Origin: Phocoena phocoena
Taxonomy: Eukaryota > Chordata > Mammalia > Artiodactyla > Phocoenidae
Assembly: GCF_963924675.1 (NCBI RefSeq)
Contig: NC_089220.1
Span: 157,045,270-157,109,269 of the forward strand
Direction of reading: 5' to 3'
DNA length: 64,000 nucleotides
Shown here: positions 33,135 through 45,900 of the stretch, in pieces
Position numbering within the stretch: the first letter of the stretch is position 1
Layout: each line of letters opens with the position of its first letter
Translations under genes and position numbers: made by a program
The notes under the pieces: model-generated
Told to the model about the DNA's origin: nothing
The model's input: the letters and a program-made list of their open reading frames with translations, nothing else
Database searches by the model: none

Positions 33135-36100
33135 TCTTCTTAACAGCTTTGTTGAGGCACAATTAATGTACAATAAAGTTCACATACCGGAAGTGTAAAA
33201 TTTGATCAGTTTTAACGTAGGTGTACACCTGTGAAACCATCACCACAATCAAAATAACAAACATATCCGTCGCCCCTAAAAATGTACGCATCTTCCTTAG
33301 AAATCCCATCCTCCCTGCCCTGCCCTCCACCACTGATCTGCCTTCTGTCACTGTAACTTTCCATTTCCTACAGTCTTATGTAATTGCAGTCATACAGCGT
33401 GTGCCTTTTTTTTGGGGGGGGGGGGCGCGGCGGGGCTGGCTTCTTTCACTCTGCATAATGATATCAAGATTTAATATCAGCAGTTCACTTACATCAGTAA
33501 TGCACTCCTGTTAATTGCTAAGTAGCATTCCTTTGAACCAATATACTGCAGTGTTTCAGTTCTTCTGTTCGTGGGCGTTTGGGTGGTTTCCAGTTTTTGA
33601 TGATTAACAAATGAAGCTGTTATGAACATTCATGTTACAAGTGTTTGTATGCTTTCGTTTCTCCTGGCTAAACATCTAGGAGTGGAGTGGCTGAAGCTAA
33701 TGGTAGGAGTATATTTAACTTTTTAAGAAACTGCCGAAGTGTTTTCTACAGCAGTTGTACCATTTTACAATCCCACCAGCAGTGTAGGAGTTTCAGTTCC
33801 TCCACATCCTCGCCAACACTTGGTATAATCACGGTATCTAATTTTAACCATTCTAATAGGTGTAATGATGTATGTCATTGTGGTTTTAATTTTCATATAA
33901 CTGAAGATGCTAAGCATATCTTTATGAGCTTATTTGACACCTGTATATCTTCTTTGAACTGTTTGAATCTTTTCCCAATCTTGAATTGGGCTGTTTCCTT
34001 ACTGTTGAGTTTTGAGACTATAAGTCCTTTTATCAGATCGATGTTTTGTGCGTATTTGCTGCCAGTCTGTGTCATGTCTTTTCATTCTCTCAATAGTATC
34101 TTTTTAAGAGACAAAGTTTTTCACTTTGGTGAAGTTTGTTATTAATTTGTTCTTTTACTGATTGTGCTCTTGGTCTTGTATCAAGGAAAACCTAACTCAC
34201 AGTCACAAAAAAAGTGATAGTTTACTTCCTTTCTAATGTAGGCACTTTTTTTTCTTCTTGCCTGCTTGCTCTGGCTAAAATCTCCAGGTCAGAGTTGAAT
34301 AGAAGTAGTGAGAGTGGACATCACCATCGTGTTGTTGATCTTAGAAGAAAATCATTCTGTCTTTTACCATTAAGTATGGTGTAAGCTGTAGGTTTTTCAT
34401 AGATGCCCTTTATCAAGTTGAGAACATTCCCTTCTCTTCCTGTTTTGCTGAAAATGATTATGGAGAATGGATGTTGGGCTTTGTCAGTTGCTTTTTCCAC
34501 ATCTGTCGAGGCGATCATATGGTTTTCTTTTTTAGTTTGTAAGTACTGTGAACCACATTGGTTGATTTTCAGTGTTAAACCAGCCTTGCATTGCTAGGAG
34601 ATAAACTCAACTTTATCATAAGGTACAATCCTTGTGTTCACTGGATTCTGTTTGCTCAGAGTTTATTCAGAATGTGTACAGCTGTATTCAGAAGGAAGAC
34701 TGTTTTGTAGTTTTCTTCTAATTTCTTTAGCTGATTTTGGTTTAATGTAATCCTGACCTCATGAGTGAGTTAGAAAGTATTCCCTCCTCTTCAATTTCCT
34801 GGAAATGTTTGTTAAGTTGTATTATTATTTTCTTAAGTGTTTGGTAGAATCCATCACCTAAGTCATCTGGAGCTCAAGTTCTTTTTCTGAGAAAAAGAAG
34901 GTTTTTAAGCACAAATTCATTTTCCTCAGTATGTATAAACCTGTATGTACTAAATATATATATATATTTTTTACATATAAATGTACCTACAGGTCTATTT
35001 AGGTTGTATATTCTTGAGTTTCTCTCCTTTAGAGAATGTCTGTTTCATCTAAGTTGTCCAATTTATTTGCACAAAGCTGTGTATAATATTACTTTATCCT
35101 TTTACTGTCTGTAGACTACAGTGATGTCATCGCTCTCATTTCTGATATTAATAATTTGTGCTTTATCTCTCTCTTTTCTTCATATGCCTTGAAAGTGTCT
35201 CAGTTTTATTTGTCTGCTCCAAGAAGTAGCTTTGGTTTTATTGATTTTCTTCGTTGCTTTTGTTTTCTCTATCTTACTGATTTTCACTGATTTTTATTTT
35301 CTTCTATTACCTACTTTGGGTTTAATTTGCTCTCATTTTTCTGGTTTTTAAAGGTGGAAGCTGAGGTCATTGATTTGAAATCTTTCTTTTCTAATGAGCA
35401 TATTTACTGGTATACAGTTAACCTAAGTACTGCCTTACCTACATCCCACAAGTTTTGATATGCTGTGGTTTCATTTTCATTCCATTCAAAATACTTTCTA
35501 ATTTCTTTAGATTTCTTCTTTGACCCGTGGCTATTCAAAGTGTGTTATATGGTTTCTAAATATCGGAGAATTTTACAGAGATTATTCTATTACTGATTTC
35601 TAATTTAATTTTATTTTGGTTAGGGAACATAACATACCTTGAATGGCTTGCAGACTTACAAATTTATTGAGACTTGTTTGCCCCATAATATGGCCTATCT
35701 TGGTGAATATTCCATGTGCACTTGAAAAGAATATGTCTAATGTTGTCCTTGGACCGAGTGTTCTGCAAATGTCAGTTTGGTTGATGGTGTTGTGCAGAAG
35801 TACCCTTACTGATTTTCTGTGTATACTGTCAGTCAGGCTATTGAAATCTCCAAATACTAAGGTGGAGTTTTCTACTTCTCCTTGGCAATTCTGTCAGTTT
35901 TTGCTTCATGAATTTTGCAGTTCTGTTATTTGGTGCATAAATGTTTCGAATTTTTATGTCCTCTGGATGAATTGACTTATTATTTTGAAATGATCTTTAT
36001 TTCTGGTATTATCCTTTGCTCTGAATCTATTTTGACTGATGTTAATAAAGCCACTCAAGTTTTCTTTTAACTAGTGTTATAAAGTGTATCTTTTTCCATT

Positions 36101-36892
36101 CTTTCACTTTTAACCTATCTGTGTTTGTATAATCTAAAGTGCATTTCTTATAGATAGCAGACAGTTGGGTCTTACTTCTTTTTTAATTACTGTGACAAGT
36201 TTTACCTTTTAATAGAAGTGTTTACATAATTAATATTTAATATGATTGTTGATAAAGTTGAGTGTAAATCTGTCATTTCACTGTTTACTTTTTATTTCTT
36301 TCATCTGTTCTTTATTCTCTTTTTCTGCCTCTTCTTAAGATTATTTTTATTCTGTTTTATCTCTTTTATTGGCTTATTAACTATCAAACTCTGTTTTGGT
36401 ATTTTAGGGGTTGCCTTAGGGTTTATAGTATATATCTTTACCTTATTACAATTTACCTTCAAATGATAGTGTAAAACTTCACATATAATTTGAGAATCTT
36501 ACAGTAGTATACATCCATTTTTTTCCCCTCCCACACTTTATGCTATTGTTGTCGTAATTTTGGTTTTACATATGTGGTAAAGCCCACAATACATAGTTAT
36601 GATTTTTGTTTAGGTGGTCCAGTTTCTTTTAAAGAGATTTAAGTAATAATAAAAAAATCATACATATTTACCCATGTAGTTACTGTTTCTGGTGTTTTCC
36701 ATTCCTTTGTGTAGACCCCTGTTTTCTTCTGGTAACATTTTCCTTCTGATGAAAGACTTCATTAACATTTCTTATAAGGTAGGTCATCTGTTGTATGTCT
36801 AAAAGCATTTATTTTGCCCTTGTTCTTGAAATATATTATCACGGGATATAGAATTCCATGTAGACAGAATTTTTTGTCTTTTAGTATTTTTT
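33135..36892 (-). mobile_element. Relic L1, 3' and ORF2 part, reversed
   Basis: On the + strand this is L1 read backwards: 3' end at 33135 (TTGTTGAGGCACAATTAATGTAC), ORF2 C-terminal part to about 34240, then a jump that drops roughly the C-terminal third of ORF2, then RT and endonuclease regions to about 36400. Minus-strand translation at 34321-34518 contains DVEKATDKAQHPF, the decayed RT motif A region, and TAYTILNGKRQNDF. There are many stops and frameshifts, so it is a dead copy. A G13 run at 33414-33425 interrupts it. Confidence 0.92.
33414..33425 (+). repeat. Poly(G) run
   Basis: T8 is followed directly by a G run of about 12-13 and CGCGGCGGGGC inside the relic L1. It is not part of the L1 consensus I remember. 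Confidence 0.75.
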
Positions 36893-37279
36893 TAAATTAT
36901 GTTTTCCAGCTCTATTGAGATTTAATTGACACATAACGTTGTATTAGTTTTAGGTGTAGTACATGGTGATTTGAAATATGTATACATTACAAAATGATTA
37001 TCACAATAAGTTTAATTAACACACATCATTTTGTATAGTTATTATAGTTTTTTTTCTTGTAATGAGAGCTTTTAAGATTTACTTTTAGAAACTTTCAAGT
37101 ATGCAATACAGTATTAACTAAGTATAGCCACCGTGCTCTACATTACATCCCCAGAACTTATGACTGGAAGTTTACCTTCGACCCCCTTCACCAGTTTCAC
37201 CCACCCTCCAGCCCCCGTCTCTATCAACCACCAATCTGTTCTCTGTAGCTATGAGTTCATTTCTTTCATTATTTTGAAG
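36893..37279 (-). mobile_element. Younger L1 3' end nested in the relic L1, reversed
   Basis: TTTTCCAGCTCTATTGAGATTTAATTGACACATAAC... to AACCACCAATCTGTTCTCTGTAGCTATGAG is a second L1 3' end. The host L1 text breaks at TTAGTATTTT (36881) and resumes at TATTTTGAAGATCCACTG (37278), which shows insertion into the older element. Confidence 0.85.
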
Positions 37280-38790
37280 ATCCACTGTCTTCTCAACTTG
37301 TATTTTTCTTGATAAGAAATTTGACATCATCTTTACTACCTTTGTTTCTCCACATGTGAGTCTTTTTCCCTCAGTCTGCTTTTAAGATTGTCTCTTTGTT
37401 ACTGGTTTTGAGCAACTTGATCATAAAGTGTGTTGATTTCGTTTTCTTCATATGTCTTGCACTTGGGCTTCACTGAGCTTCTTGGGTTTGTGAACTATTA
37501 AGTTTTCATTGAAATTGGAACTTTTCCAGCTCTTCCTTTGTTCAGATATTTCTCTGTCCCCTTTTTCTCTCCTCTCCTTTGGGGACTTCAGTTACTCACG
37601 TGTTTGGCCACGTGAAGTTGTCCAGTAGCTCACTAATGTGCTTTTCTTCTTTTAAAATTCTTGCTTCTTGCCATGTTTCACTTTGGAACACAGTTCACTC
37701 ACTCATCTTTTCTTCTACAGTGTTTAATCAGCCATTAATCCCATCCAGTCTCTCTCATCTGAGACATTATAGTTTTTTCATCTCTGTAAGTCCATTTTGG
37801 GTCTTCTTTATACCTTTCAAATCTTTACCTACCTTTTGGAACATAGCAAATACAGGGATAATAACTATTCTTAATGTCTTTTTTATTGACCTTGTCTGCT
37901 AAACCTAACATCTGTAGTAGTTCTAGGTTGGTTTATTATTTTTCTCTTTATTTATTTATTTATTTGGTTGTACCGGGTCTTAGTTGCGGCAGGCGGGCCC
38001 CTTAGTTGTAGCATGCGAACTCTTAGTTGCAGCATGCATGTGGGATCTAGTTCCCTGACCAGGGACTGAACCCTGGCTCCCTGCGTTGGGAGCATGGAGT
38101 CTTATCCACTGTACCACCAGAGAAGTCCCTAGGTTGGTTTAAATGAGTTGATTTTTCGCATTACAGACTGTGTTTTCCTTATTCTTTGCATGCCTGGAAA
38201 TCTTTAAGTACCAAGATACTCAAACGTTTTGAAATTCGTCTTGTTGGATGCTAGATATTTTCGCATTCCTTTAACATTTTTGAGCTTTGTTCTGCAGTGC
38301 AGTTAAGTTAGTTGAAAGCAATGTGATCCTTTTGAGTTTTGCTCTTTTGATGTATTAGGCAGGTCTGAAACAATACCCATCCTAGAGCTAATTATTTCCT
38401 ACTTCGAAGGTAAGGCTTTCCTGATTTCTCTACCCAGTGTGCCATGAATTAGGAGTTTTTCTAGTCTGGCTGTTGGGAGCAGCACTGTTCTTAGCTTTTA
38501 ATCATTTTGCATGGTTTTTCCATTTCTGGTCTTTGCTGGTTTCTTTTCCCGCGTAGACTGACCAGTACTATACTGAATACTCCAGGGACCCTCTGCAGCT
38601 ATTGGGGTTCTCTCTGTGTACCTCCTTCCTCTCCATTACACTTCCTTGTGAATGCTAACTGACGTTCCCCCGGACTCTCAGCTTAAAGCAGTTCAGGATG
38701 TCTACCACGTTCTACCTGGCTTTCCTCTCCCTGTAACGTAGCCTGGAAACTCTTTAGGGACGTCAGCTGTTTTCAGCCTGGAAGGTCACC
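37280..38790 (-). mobile_element. Relic L1, 5' part, reversed (interrupted by a SINE)
   Basis: After the nested L1 the older element continues through its upstream region (TCTGTAAGTCCATTTTGGGTCTTC, ATTGACCTTGTCTGC), is split at 37936-38128 by a SINE, and ends with L1 5'UTR-like text (CCAGGGACCCTCTGCAG..., GACTCTCAGC...) near 38790. Total span with the 3' part is about 5.65 kb. Confidence 0.85.
37936..38128 (-). mobile_element. CHR-type SINE nested in the relic L1, reversed
   Basis: The + strand starts with (TTTA)n tail text, then GGTTGTACCGGGTCTTAG, and ends CCACCAGAGAAGTCC (SINE head reversed). A perfect 13-bp target duplication CTAGGTTGGTTTA lies at 37923-37935 and 38129-38141. Confidence 0.95.
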
Positions 38791-38794
38791 ATCT

Positions 38795-39300
38795 AGACCA
38801 GAAGCAGAGGTCTGTGCCTCTGGATTATATTTTTTTATCCCCGATTCTTTTCTCAAAATGCCTTCCTTTGTATGCAGAGAAGTCCCGATACTGATTATGG
38901 TACATGAACATTTAACAGCACCATGTAGCCTAGTAAATAAAGCCCAGATTCCTTGGCCATATTTTTCATGTCTTATGGAAACCATTCTGTGTTTTTTCTA
39001 TTTCCTTTCATAATTTCCATTCCTACAGATCTGTTCTTTATAAGGTGGAATCCCTGTACTCCCTGTCTTTCTCATAACAGCCTGCCTGCCTTCCAGACCT
39101 GCCATTTCCTACAAAGTTTTATCAAATTTCCAGGTTGAAAATAATCTCTTCTTTCTCCAAACTCCTATAAAGACTTACTTATGCCTCTTTTATTCAACTA
39201 TCACCTTCTAATATGTAGTAGCTTATTTACATACATGTCTTATCTCCTCTGTCTGTAAATCCCTTGAGGAAAAGATTCCTGTCTCCTACAGATGCTCTTA
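38795..39300 (+). mobile_element. L2 relic (weak)
   Basis: AAGCCCAGATTCCTTGGCCATATT, GCCTTCCAGACC and TCTGTAAATCCCTTGAGGAAAAGATTCC resemble an L2 3' region in sense. The left edge is uncertain. Confidence 0.45.
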
Positions 39301-39875
39301 GAAATAATACAATGTGTGCATTTTAAAGGGATCTGTAAATGTCCGTGAAACACACATTTATGGGGACTCTTGGGAATGAACGCTGAACAGAGGTTGATGA
39401 AATTTGAACCCAATGATAAAGAATATCTTGGGTAAAAATAACTGGGGAGATTGAATGTCTACCGAATGCTTCAATCCACTCTTAACTTAGCTGATATAAC
39501 CTCTTCCTTCTCTGTGTGTCGGCCTACAAACAAGAGGTGCCCTTGTCCCTTTGAAAGAAGGACTCTGAAGCCGGGGATTTTTATATCACTATCTTTGTCT
39601 TCCCACAAGCCAGTACTGTACCTGGTTCAAGAAATAGCTGTTTAATCACAGCAGTAACTCCCAATGGGAGGTCCTCCCCAGAGAATTAGTCTTTTAAAAA
39701 AAAATTCCACAAAGTAGACTGGACCCTGGATGTGGTACAGAGAGCTTTTGTCTTCCAAAATCTGTCTGAAATACTATAAGCATTCAAGGAAAGAGAAAGC
39801 ACAGAATTAAATTCTGATGCCCTGGGTTTTCTCTTTTTATAAAAATCCACTGAAATGATTCTACTTTTACGAGGC
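39301..39875. other. Unannotated intron
   Basis: Nothing recognised. Confidence 0.35.
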
Positions 39876-39879
39876 ACTT

Positions 39880-40125
39880 AAGAGTAGTCAGATTCATAGA
39901 GACAGAAAGTGGGGTGGAAGTTACCAAACGCTGGGGGAAGGGAAAATGGGGAGTTCTGTGGGTGCAGAGTCTCATTTTGGAAGGATGGAAAAGTTCTGGA
40001 GGTGGATGGTGGTGATGTTTACACAGCATTGTGAATGTACTTAATGCCACAACCATATACTTAAAAATGGTTAAAATTGTAAAGTTTCAGTTACATATAT
40101 TTTGCCACAATCTAAAAGAAAAAAA
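39880..40125 (+). mobile_element. Old L1 3'UTR fragment, sense
   Basis: GAAGTTACCAAACGCTGGGGGAAGGGAAAATGGGGAG, GTTCTGGAGGTGGATGGTGGTGATG and ATACTTAAAAATGGTTAAAATTGTAAA follow the 3'UTR of old mammalian L1 (L1MB-like). It is one of few L1 pieces in the sense direction here. Confidence 0.85.
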
Positions 40126-40159
40126 TTATCCATTGGAGGTCCTGGTCATGTTTATGGAA

Positions 40160-40350
40160 GGATCATAGGTAAATCTGGGTTTAAATTCCAGTTCCAATAC
40201 TTACTAGCTGTGTGAGGTTAGGTAAGCGGCTTGCCCTCTCTGAACCTGTTTTCTTATCTATAAATGGGGCCTAAAGTATTTAGAAAGTGCCTGGCCCAGC
40301 CTGTAACATAGTGGGCACTCACAAATGCTTGTCTTGTTCTTCCCTTTTCA
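40160..40350 (+). mobile_element. MIR relic
   Basis: AAATCTGGGTTTAAATTCCAGTTCC, TACTAGCTGTGTGAGGTTAGGTAAGC, CTTATCTATAAATGGGGCC and GTGGGCACTCACAAATG follow MIR in sense. Confidence 0.85.
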
Positions 40351-40354
40351 GCAT

Positions 40355-42525
40355 TCTAATGAATGTCTTCTTACTTTGAAATTCCTGCCCTGGTACAGGC
40401 TTGGAGAGTGAAGGGGGCAAGGGTAGTGGCTTTGGAAAAGGCAAAGTCCTCTCGACCAGGACTCTCCATGGGAACAGCTCCCAGCTGGCGGTCTCTGACC
40501 CGTCAGGGGGCACAGAACAGGGACAGCACCTCACAATCTCAAGTCACCAAACGTCTGGAGGAAATAAGAGCTCGGGGTAACCCTCTGCCTCCCCTTGTTT
40601 TTCATTTCAGTGTGGACTCCCCTGGGTATATACCCCCAAGCACCCTCATTTTCAAAGCTTAGATCGTTCCCAAGTCATCAGACTTGGCTTCTTTTGTGAA
40701 TAAAAAATAGTTACCTGATGTTTCGTTAGTGTTTAGACGTCTGATCAAAGCAAGTATCCAAAGTCTGAATATAGAGAAATAAATCTCCAGTAAAAGAGGA
40801 AGGGGGCTCTCTTTCTGTTTCTCTGGTTTATATTATTCTCCCGCCCTCCCCGCACATGCAGATGTCCTGGCTCCGTGTCTCTTCAATCTCTCGCAAAACC
40901 GACAATCCGGGGAATTTTCCTGGGGAGGAGCAGAGTCATCGTCACTTGATGGGTTGTACTGTTTGCCCAGAAGGGCCAGTTAGTAGTGAGGGATTGTCAT
41001 CAGCTCCTCTCTGGCCCCACGTGCCTTCATGTAAGCTCGTCCATCGCCTGTAAGGACCGGCTGTCCCGAGTGTACAGCTGTGCCCCCTTGGGCTGTGATC
41101 TTGTCAGAAATTCACTCACACCGAGTAGGGCGCTGATCATGGTTTACGTGGGGCTCCAGCACAGCCCCCAAATGCCCAGCTCCAGGCACTGAGGAAGAGC
41201 CACCCCCTGAATGAGGACCCCTTAGTCCCGGCAGGGTTGGAGGTGAGATGCAGGTAGTTAGAAAGACCAGCCACACGGCTGGGTTATTCTAGCAGTGATG
41301 TAGGGCCCCAGCTGGTGTCGCAGCCCAGTGAGCCACTTCTCCCACGCTGAGGACCCCAGGGGCGGAAGGTGTCGTCCCCATCCCCGCGGTCCTGCCCGGC
41401 CCTGCCACCTGCTGCGGCGGGCTGACAGTTGGAGGGGCGGCTGTGTCACCTGCTGATGCCCACAGACTAGATGTTGGGGGAGCCGGGATTCCACGGAAAC
41501 CAACCACTCTGCTCTTGAACCTCTCTACCCCCATCACAACACCCCCATGACAGTCTCCTATACCCTGACAGGTGAGCCCTGTTATTTTGGAAAGGTGACT
41601 AAGAATTTTGACCCAACCGATGTAAAGATACTGTGATCATTCGTGACCTGCTTTGGTTTTGTGTTTCTTAACGTTGCTTCCAGCACCCAGTGCAGACCAT
41701 TCTTGAGTGAGAATTAGGTGTTTCACTGCCCTAAACACAAACACCCCCAAATTTTGAGCCTCTCACCGTGCTTGCAGTGACTTTTCTGTGGAATATCATA
41801 ATAGCCCTTCCCTGGGAGACCGTGGTCCTACAGTGGACTGGGAAAGGCGTCTCCACGCTTGGGATTCCAGGAAGCACTCGTGCTTCCCAGTTGGAACCCC
41901 CTGAGGCTCCTTCAGGGAGACAGGTGTCAAACATAAGGGTAAGGGAAAAAATGGTTTTGACGGACATGGCAGTTAACTTCAGCCTCGAAATCTTTCAAGG
42001 AAGGGTCTGCGGGAAATCACAGGTTTCTGTGAATGTGAAAAGAACAACTGGAAGGTTTCACAGTGGCAAGATAAGTGCCGTAATTATATTTAAATGAGTG
42101 CAGAAGAAAATTTCACCACAAACTGCATTAAGTAAAGAAGGTTTTCGACACTGGGGTATAATTGAATTAACATTAGGGTCTGTGTTCGGGCTAGTGCCTC
42201 ACTGGTTCTGCTTGGGCCTGGTGCCCCCTTCAGCAAAGCATTCCTGTTTGTTCCACTCCAGGGCCGGGGTGGGGGTGTGGATCAAACCCCCCTAATGGTG
42301 AATTTTTAGCAGAAAAGATAACACCTTCTGACGGTCTAATACGGTTTGTGCTGTGAGGAAAAAAAATGCAGGTTTAACAGAAAGAATATGATCTTGTAAG
42401 GCACTGTTTGATTTCATGTGTGTTTGTATTACTTCGTTGAGGGAATCACTTTTCCAAAAAAGTGCTGTAACGCATGCGCTTCTGTGGGGCTTTACCGTTA
42501 CAGATTTATAAAGTATTAATTCCCA
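40355..42525. other. Unannotated intron
   Basis: About 2.2 kb without a gene or clear repeat. It is GC-richer at 41180-41540. The opposing frames there are likely chance. Confidence 0.35.
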
Positions 42526-42529
42526 GTAT

Positions 42530-42650
42530 GATCCTGGGAAGGAGGCTGTGAGGCATCTAGTCATCCTCATTTTGCAGATGAGAAGACTGAGATCTACTGT
42601 TGAAATAACGGTCACATAGCTAGAAATTTGGACCTTCGGGGACTGGACTC
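42530..42650 (-). mobile_element. MIR relic, reversed
   Basis: CATCTAGTCATCCTCATTTTGCAGATGAGAAGACTGAGATC and GGTCACATAGCTAGAAATTTGGACC follow MIR in reverse. Confidence 0.6.
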
Positions 42651-42780
42651 ATCTTAAGACTCTCATTTTGGTGCTTTTGCTGTCTTAGAAATTTTCACGT
42701 GGTTTTACTTTGAGCTTTAAAAAGTAAGGATTTTTAAATGGAGTTTTCATCTTGAAGTGAAAGCATGAGAAAATTGAAAA

Positions 42781-42898
42781 AAAGATTTTAGCATCTTTAT
42801 TGGAGTATAATTGCTTTACAATGGTGTGTTAGTATCTGCTTTATAACAGAGTGAATCAGGTGTACATATGTTCCCATATCTCTTTCCTCTTGCATCTC
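42781..42898 (-). mobile_element. Very short L1 3'-end insertion, reversed
   Basis: GCATCTTTATTGGAGTATAATTGCTTTACAATGG... to CCCATATCTCTTTCCTCTTGC is the 3' end of an artiodactyl/cetacean-type L1, only 118 bp long. A perfect 11-bp target duplication AAAATTGAAAA lies at 42770-42780 and 42899-42909. Confidence 0.9.
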
Positions 42899-42909
42899 AA
42901 AATTGAAAA

Positions 42910-45900
42910 TTTTGAAATAAGAAAAATCAGCCTTCCTTTGCCCAGTAACCCAAATATGTCTCCACCTTTGCATTCATCTAGCTCTTGAGAATCGTCAAGG
43001 TCTTTTCCTGCAAAGGGCATCCTGAGACGTTCAGGACCTAAAAAACTGATCGTGGACAGGTAGGAAGGAAAGTAAAGCAAGCTGCGTTAAGAGAAACTGC
43101 CTGGATCCTTGAAATAAACTCTTCCTAACCGCCACCCCCGCCTTTTGTAATTACTAGCAAAGATCACCGACACCATAATATATTATGCTGTTTTACTAGG
43201 AATATATTGTTGAATTTTAATAGATAACTCACTGAGTCAGATAGCAGTTTCTGAACCCCGAAGAAAGTGACATTGGTTGCAGACACCCATAGGTATTATT
43301 TACCATGGAGGAGTTCAACTCAGTTTTTATTTGCTGTCTGTTTCACAGCAAACAACACACCATCATTTCTTATGGTGCCGTATGGGTTACAAAAATACTG
43401 ATGGCTCTTTGCTGGATGAGTCATAATCTCAAGAAGGAATGGAGGTGAGCTTTGATCTCAGTGGCCTCTGCCCTGAGTTATAATTTTCAGTGGGTCACCT
43501 TTAGGCGTGCTGTGCCATTTGTCTCATCTGGATATAAGGGGGACAATAGTGCCTTTCCCTGCACAGTTCAGAAGGAGCTTTTGAAGTGCCCTTTTGGAAG
43601 CCATAGAAATCTATGATATTTATTGTCAGTGTTCCAGTCTGAACTTAAAGTCACCTCCTATCACACCTCTAGGTGTAATAATATCTCTCTCTCTATTACA
43701 ACCGAGTAATGTCACACTTGGCACTTTGACTGTCCTTTTCCTAGAATATCCCCATAGCGCTCGCTAAGAGTGTTAACTGCTATTTGCCTCCTTTTTTCTG
43801 CAACGGAGAGAGCAGAAACACACCGGGCACCGAGAGATTTCGTGTGCAGTAAATAGGCAATTCTGAACAGCGACCAGTGAAATTCTGGCATTCCCTGACT
43901 CCTGCTTCTGTGCTTTTTCTGCATCGGGTCACAAGGCTTGATAGCCATGCTTAAGTATCATTTCTTTTTATCCCTTCCTTTTTCCTAATCATCAGACTTG
44001 GTTCTGCCTCTGCCACACCCATCCAGGCCAATAGCAAAGCATACGGAAAGCAGTGTCATCAGGGAAAACAGGATGGGAGCTGAATCCTGTTTAGAGTTTT
44101 GGCTTGGAATTAGGACACAAGTTAACTCACCATGACCTAGGTACTCCAAACCAAGCTCAGCTGGCAGGCCTTAGCACCCCAACTCTGCATTTGCTAAAAG
44201 GTGGAGGAAAAAGGAGCCGCGATTGCTAAGGCGATAAACAGCATGTTTCCAATCCAGTGATATTTTACATGAACTGGCACTGGTAACCGTATATCACTTA
44301 TCTTCTGAATCCGTGTTTCACATCACCTCCGACTTGAGGCCAAGAACAGTACAGCTGTGCCAAAGAGTGGGTGGGAAAATAGCCTTATTGTTTAACCTGC
44401 GTTGAAAACATAACGGCTTCTCGAATGTCTTCATTCGCAGACGTTGTCCACGGCTATTAATGCCCTTCCTTCAATGCGGCAGTTTAGAGTTTTCGTGTAA
44501 ACCTGCTCTGTCCACGTCTGTGGGGCACCCGCACCTTGGGGAAAAGCATTAGCCCCTCGAAAATGGCTTTGTCCTTTCCGTTTCCATATGGTTCGAATCC
44601 ATAAGTGGGCTGTTTCTCTTGGTTAGCAGTGTGTGAGGATATACACCCATAAAGGTGTCACTTAGAGTCATTTGGACCCGTCATCCCATGGCGACCCTAC
44701 AGAGCCCGCGAGTGTGGTTGGCCTCCTTTGTCAAGGACAAGAAGGGATGGTGAGCGATTTCCCAAGAGCTGCTCAGCTTCTGCAGCCGCCAATCCAGGTT
44801 TATAAACAAGCAAGTTTAGACACCCTGTTTGATAATAACTTCCATCTGCAGAGGCCCCGTTTCCACATCATCGTCACATTTGTCCCCCCATCACGGCCCT
44901 GAGAGTACACACGGTGGGGCTGGCGTCTTGATGGTACACCAAACGGGAATCTGTGGTTGGAGGTGGTCAGGGACTCGCCCAGCTGGGAGACGGGGGACGA
45001 AGGCCACCTCCTTGGACTCAGGCCAGTGGTCCTGCTGTTCGACCAGGCAGACGGCTTCATCCAGGGGCCTCCCATCGCCACGTGGGACACCTCTTTTCTC
45101 GGGCGTCAAAAAGGCTTTGTGGTTTCGGAGGCATCCATTGTCATCTCAAGTCCTGGTTCCCATGAAATGAACAGATACTGGGGTAGCAAAGCGGCCCTTA
45201 TCAGGTGTCACAGGGAAAAGAGAAAACAAAAATCACTCTCTGTATTCTCCAGAATCCAGCTTGGCGTCCAGGTTGCATGATACCTCCAAGGAAGGCAGTA
45301 GTAGCATTGATCGGCCGTCTCTCAAAGAGCCACTTTTCTTTTAAACAATGCAAGGTGGAAGGAACACAGACTGGCCTTTGGACTGTCATGCTCAATGTGC
45401 TGAATAGAATCTTGCTTCTGTTTGACTGACATGGTCAGTGGCACGGTGGCGGGGGGGCAGCTCTTAAAGCTTTATTCCCAAGTGGGAGTCTGATACTTAG
45501 GCGCATGTGCGTAAAATCTGTCCCTGCCTGCTTTACGGGTAGATATTTTACTGCGGATTTTAATTCATGCCTTTGCGAGGAATCTTCTGTATCTTTTTGA
45601 TGCTGACAGTTTTATTAAGGCTATTTCTTTAGGTTTTGTTGTTATTACTCCATTAAAAATGTATTGTTGTGGCAGCTTTGAGGCGGTTGCAAAATACTCC
45701 TTTTTTTTTTTATTTTTTATACACAAGCTGGATTAAAATGTACAGTAACTGTCACCTGGTAACCAGACCCCATATAACTATGTCACCATTCGCCAGTGAT
45801 TTATCGCTTTAAATTGGAGTCAGCTGATATTTGATTCCACAGTTTTGAGCTCTGCAGGGTTAATCTGGAGCCCGCTGGTACACATGAAATAGTTTTATCC

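Noticed and set aside
34321..34518. RT-like minus-strand frame as a possible active reverse transcriptase
   Set aside because: It is a 65-codon fragment of a decayed L1 ORF2, with broken flanking frames and a large internal deletion. It is not functional.
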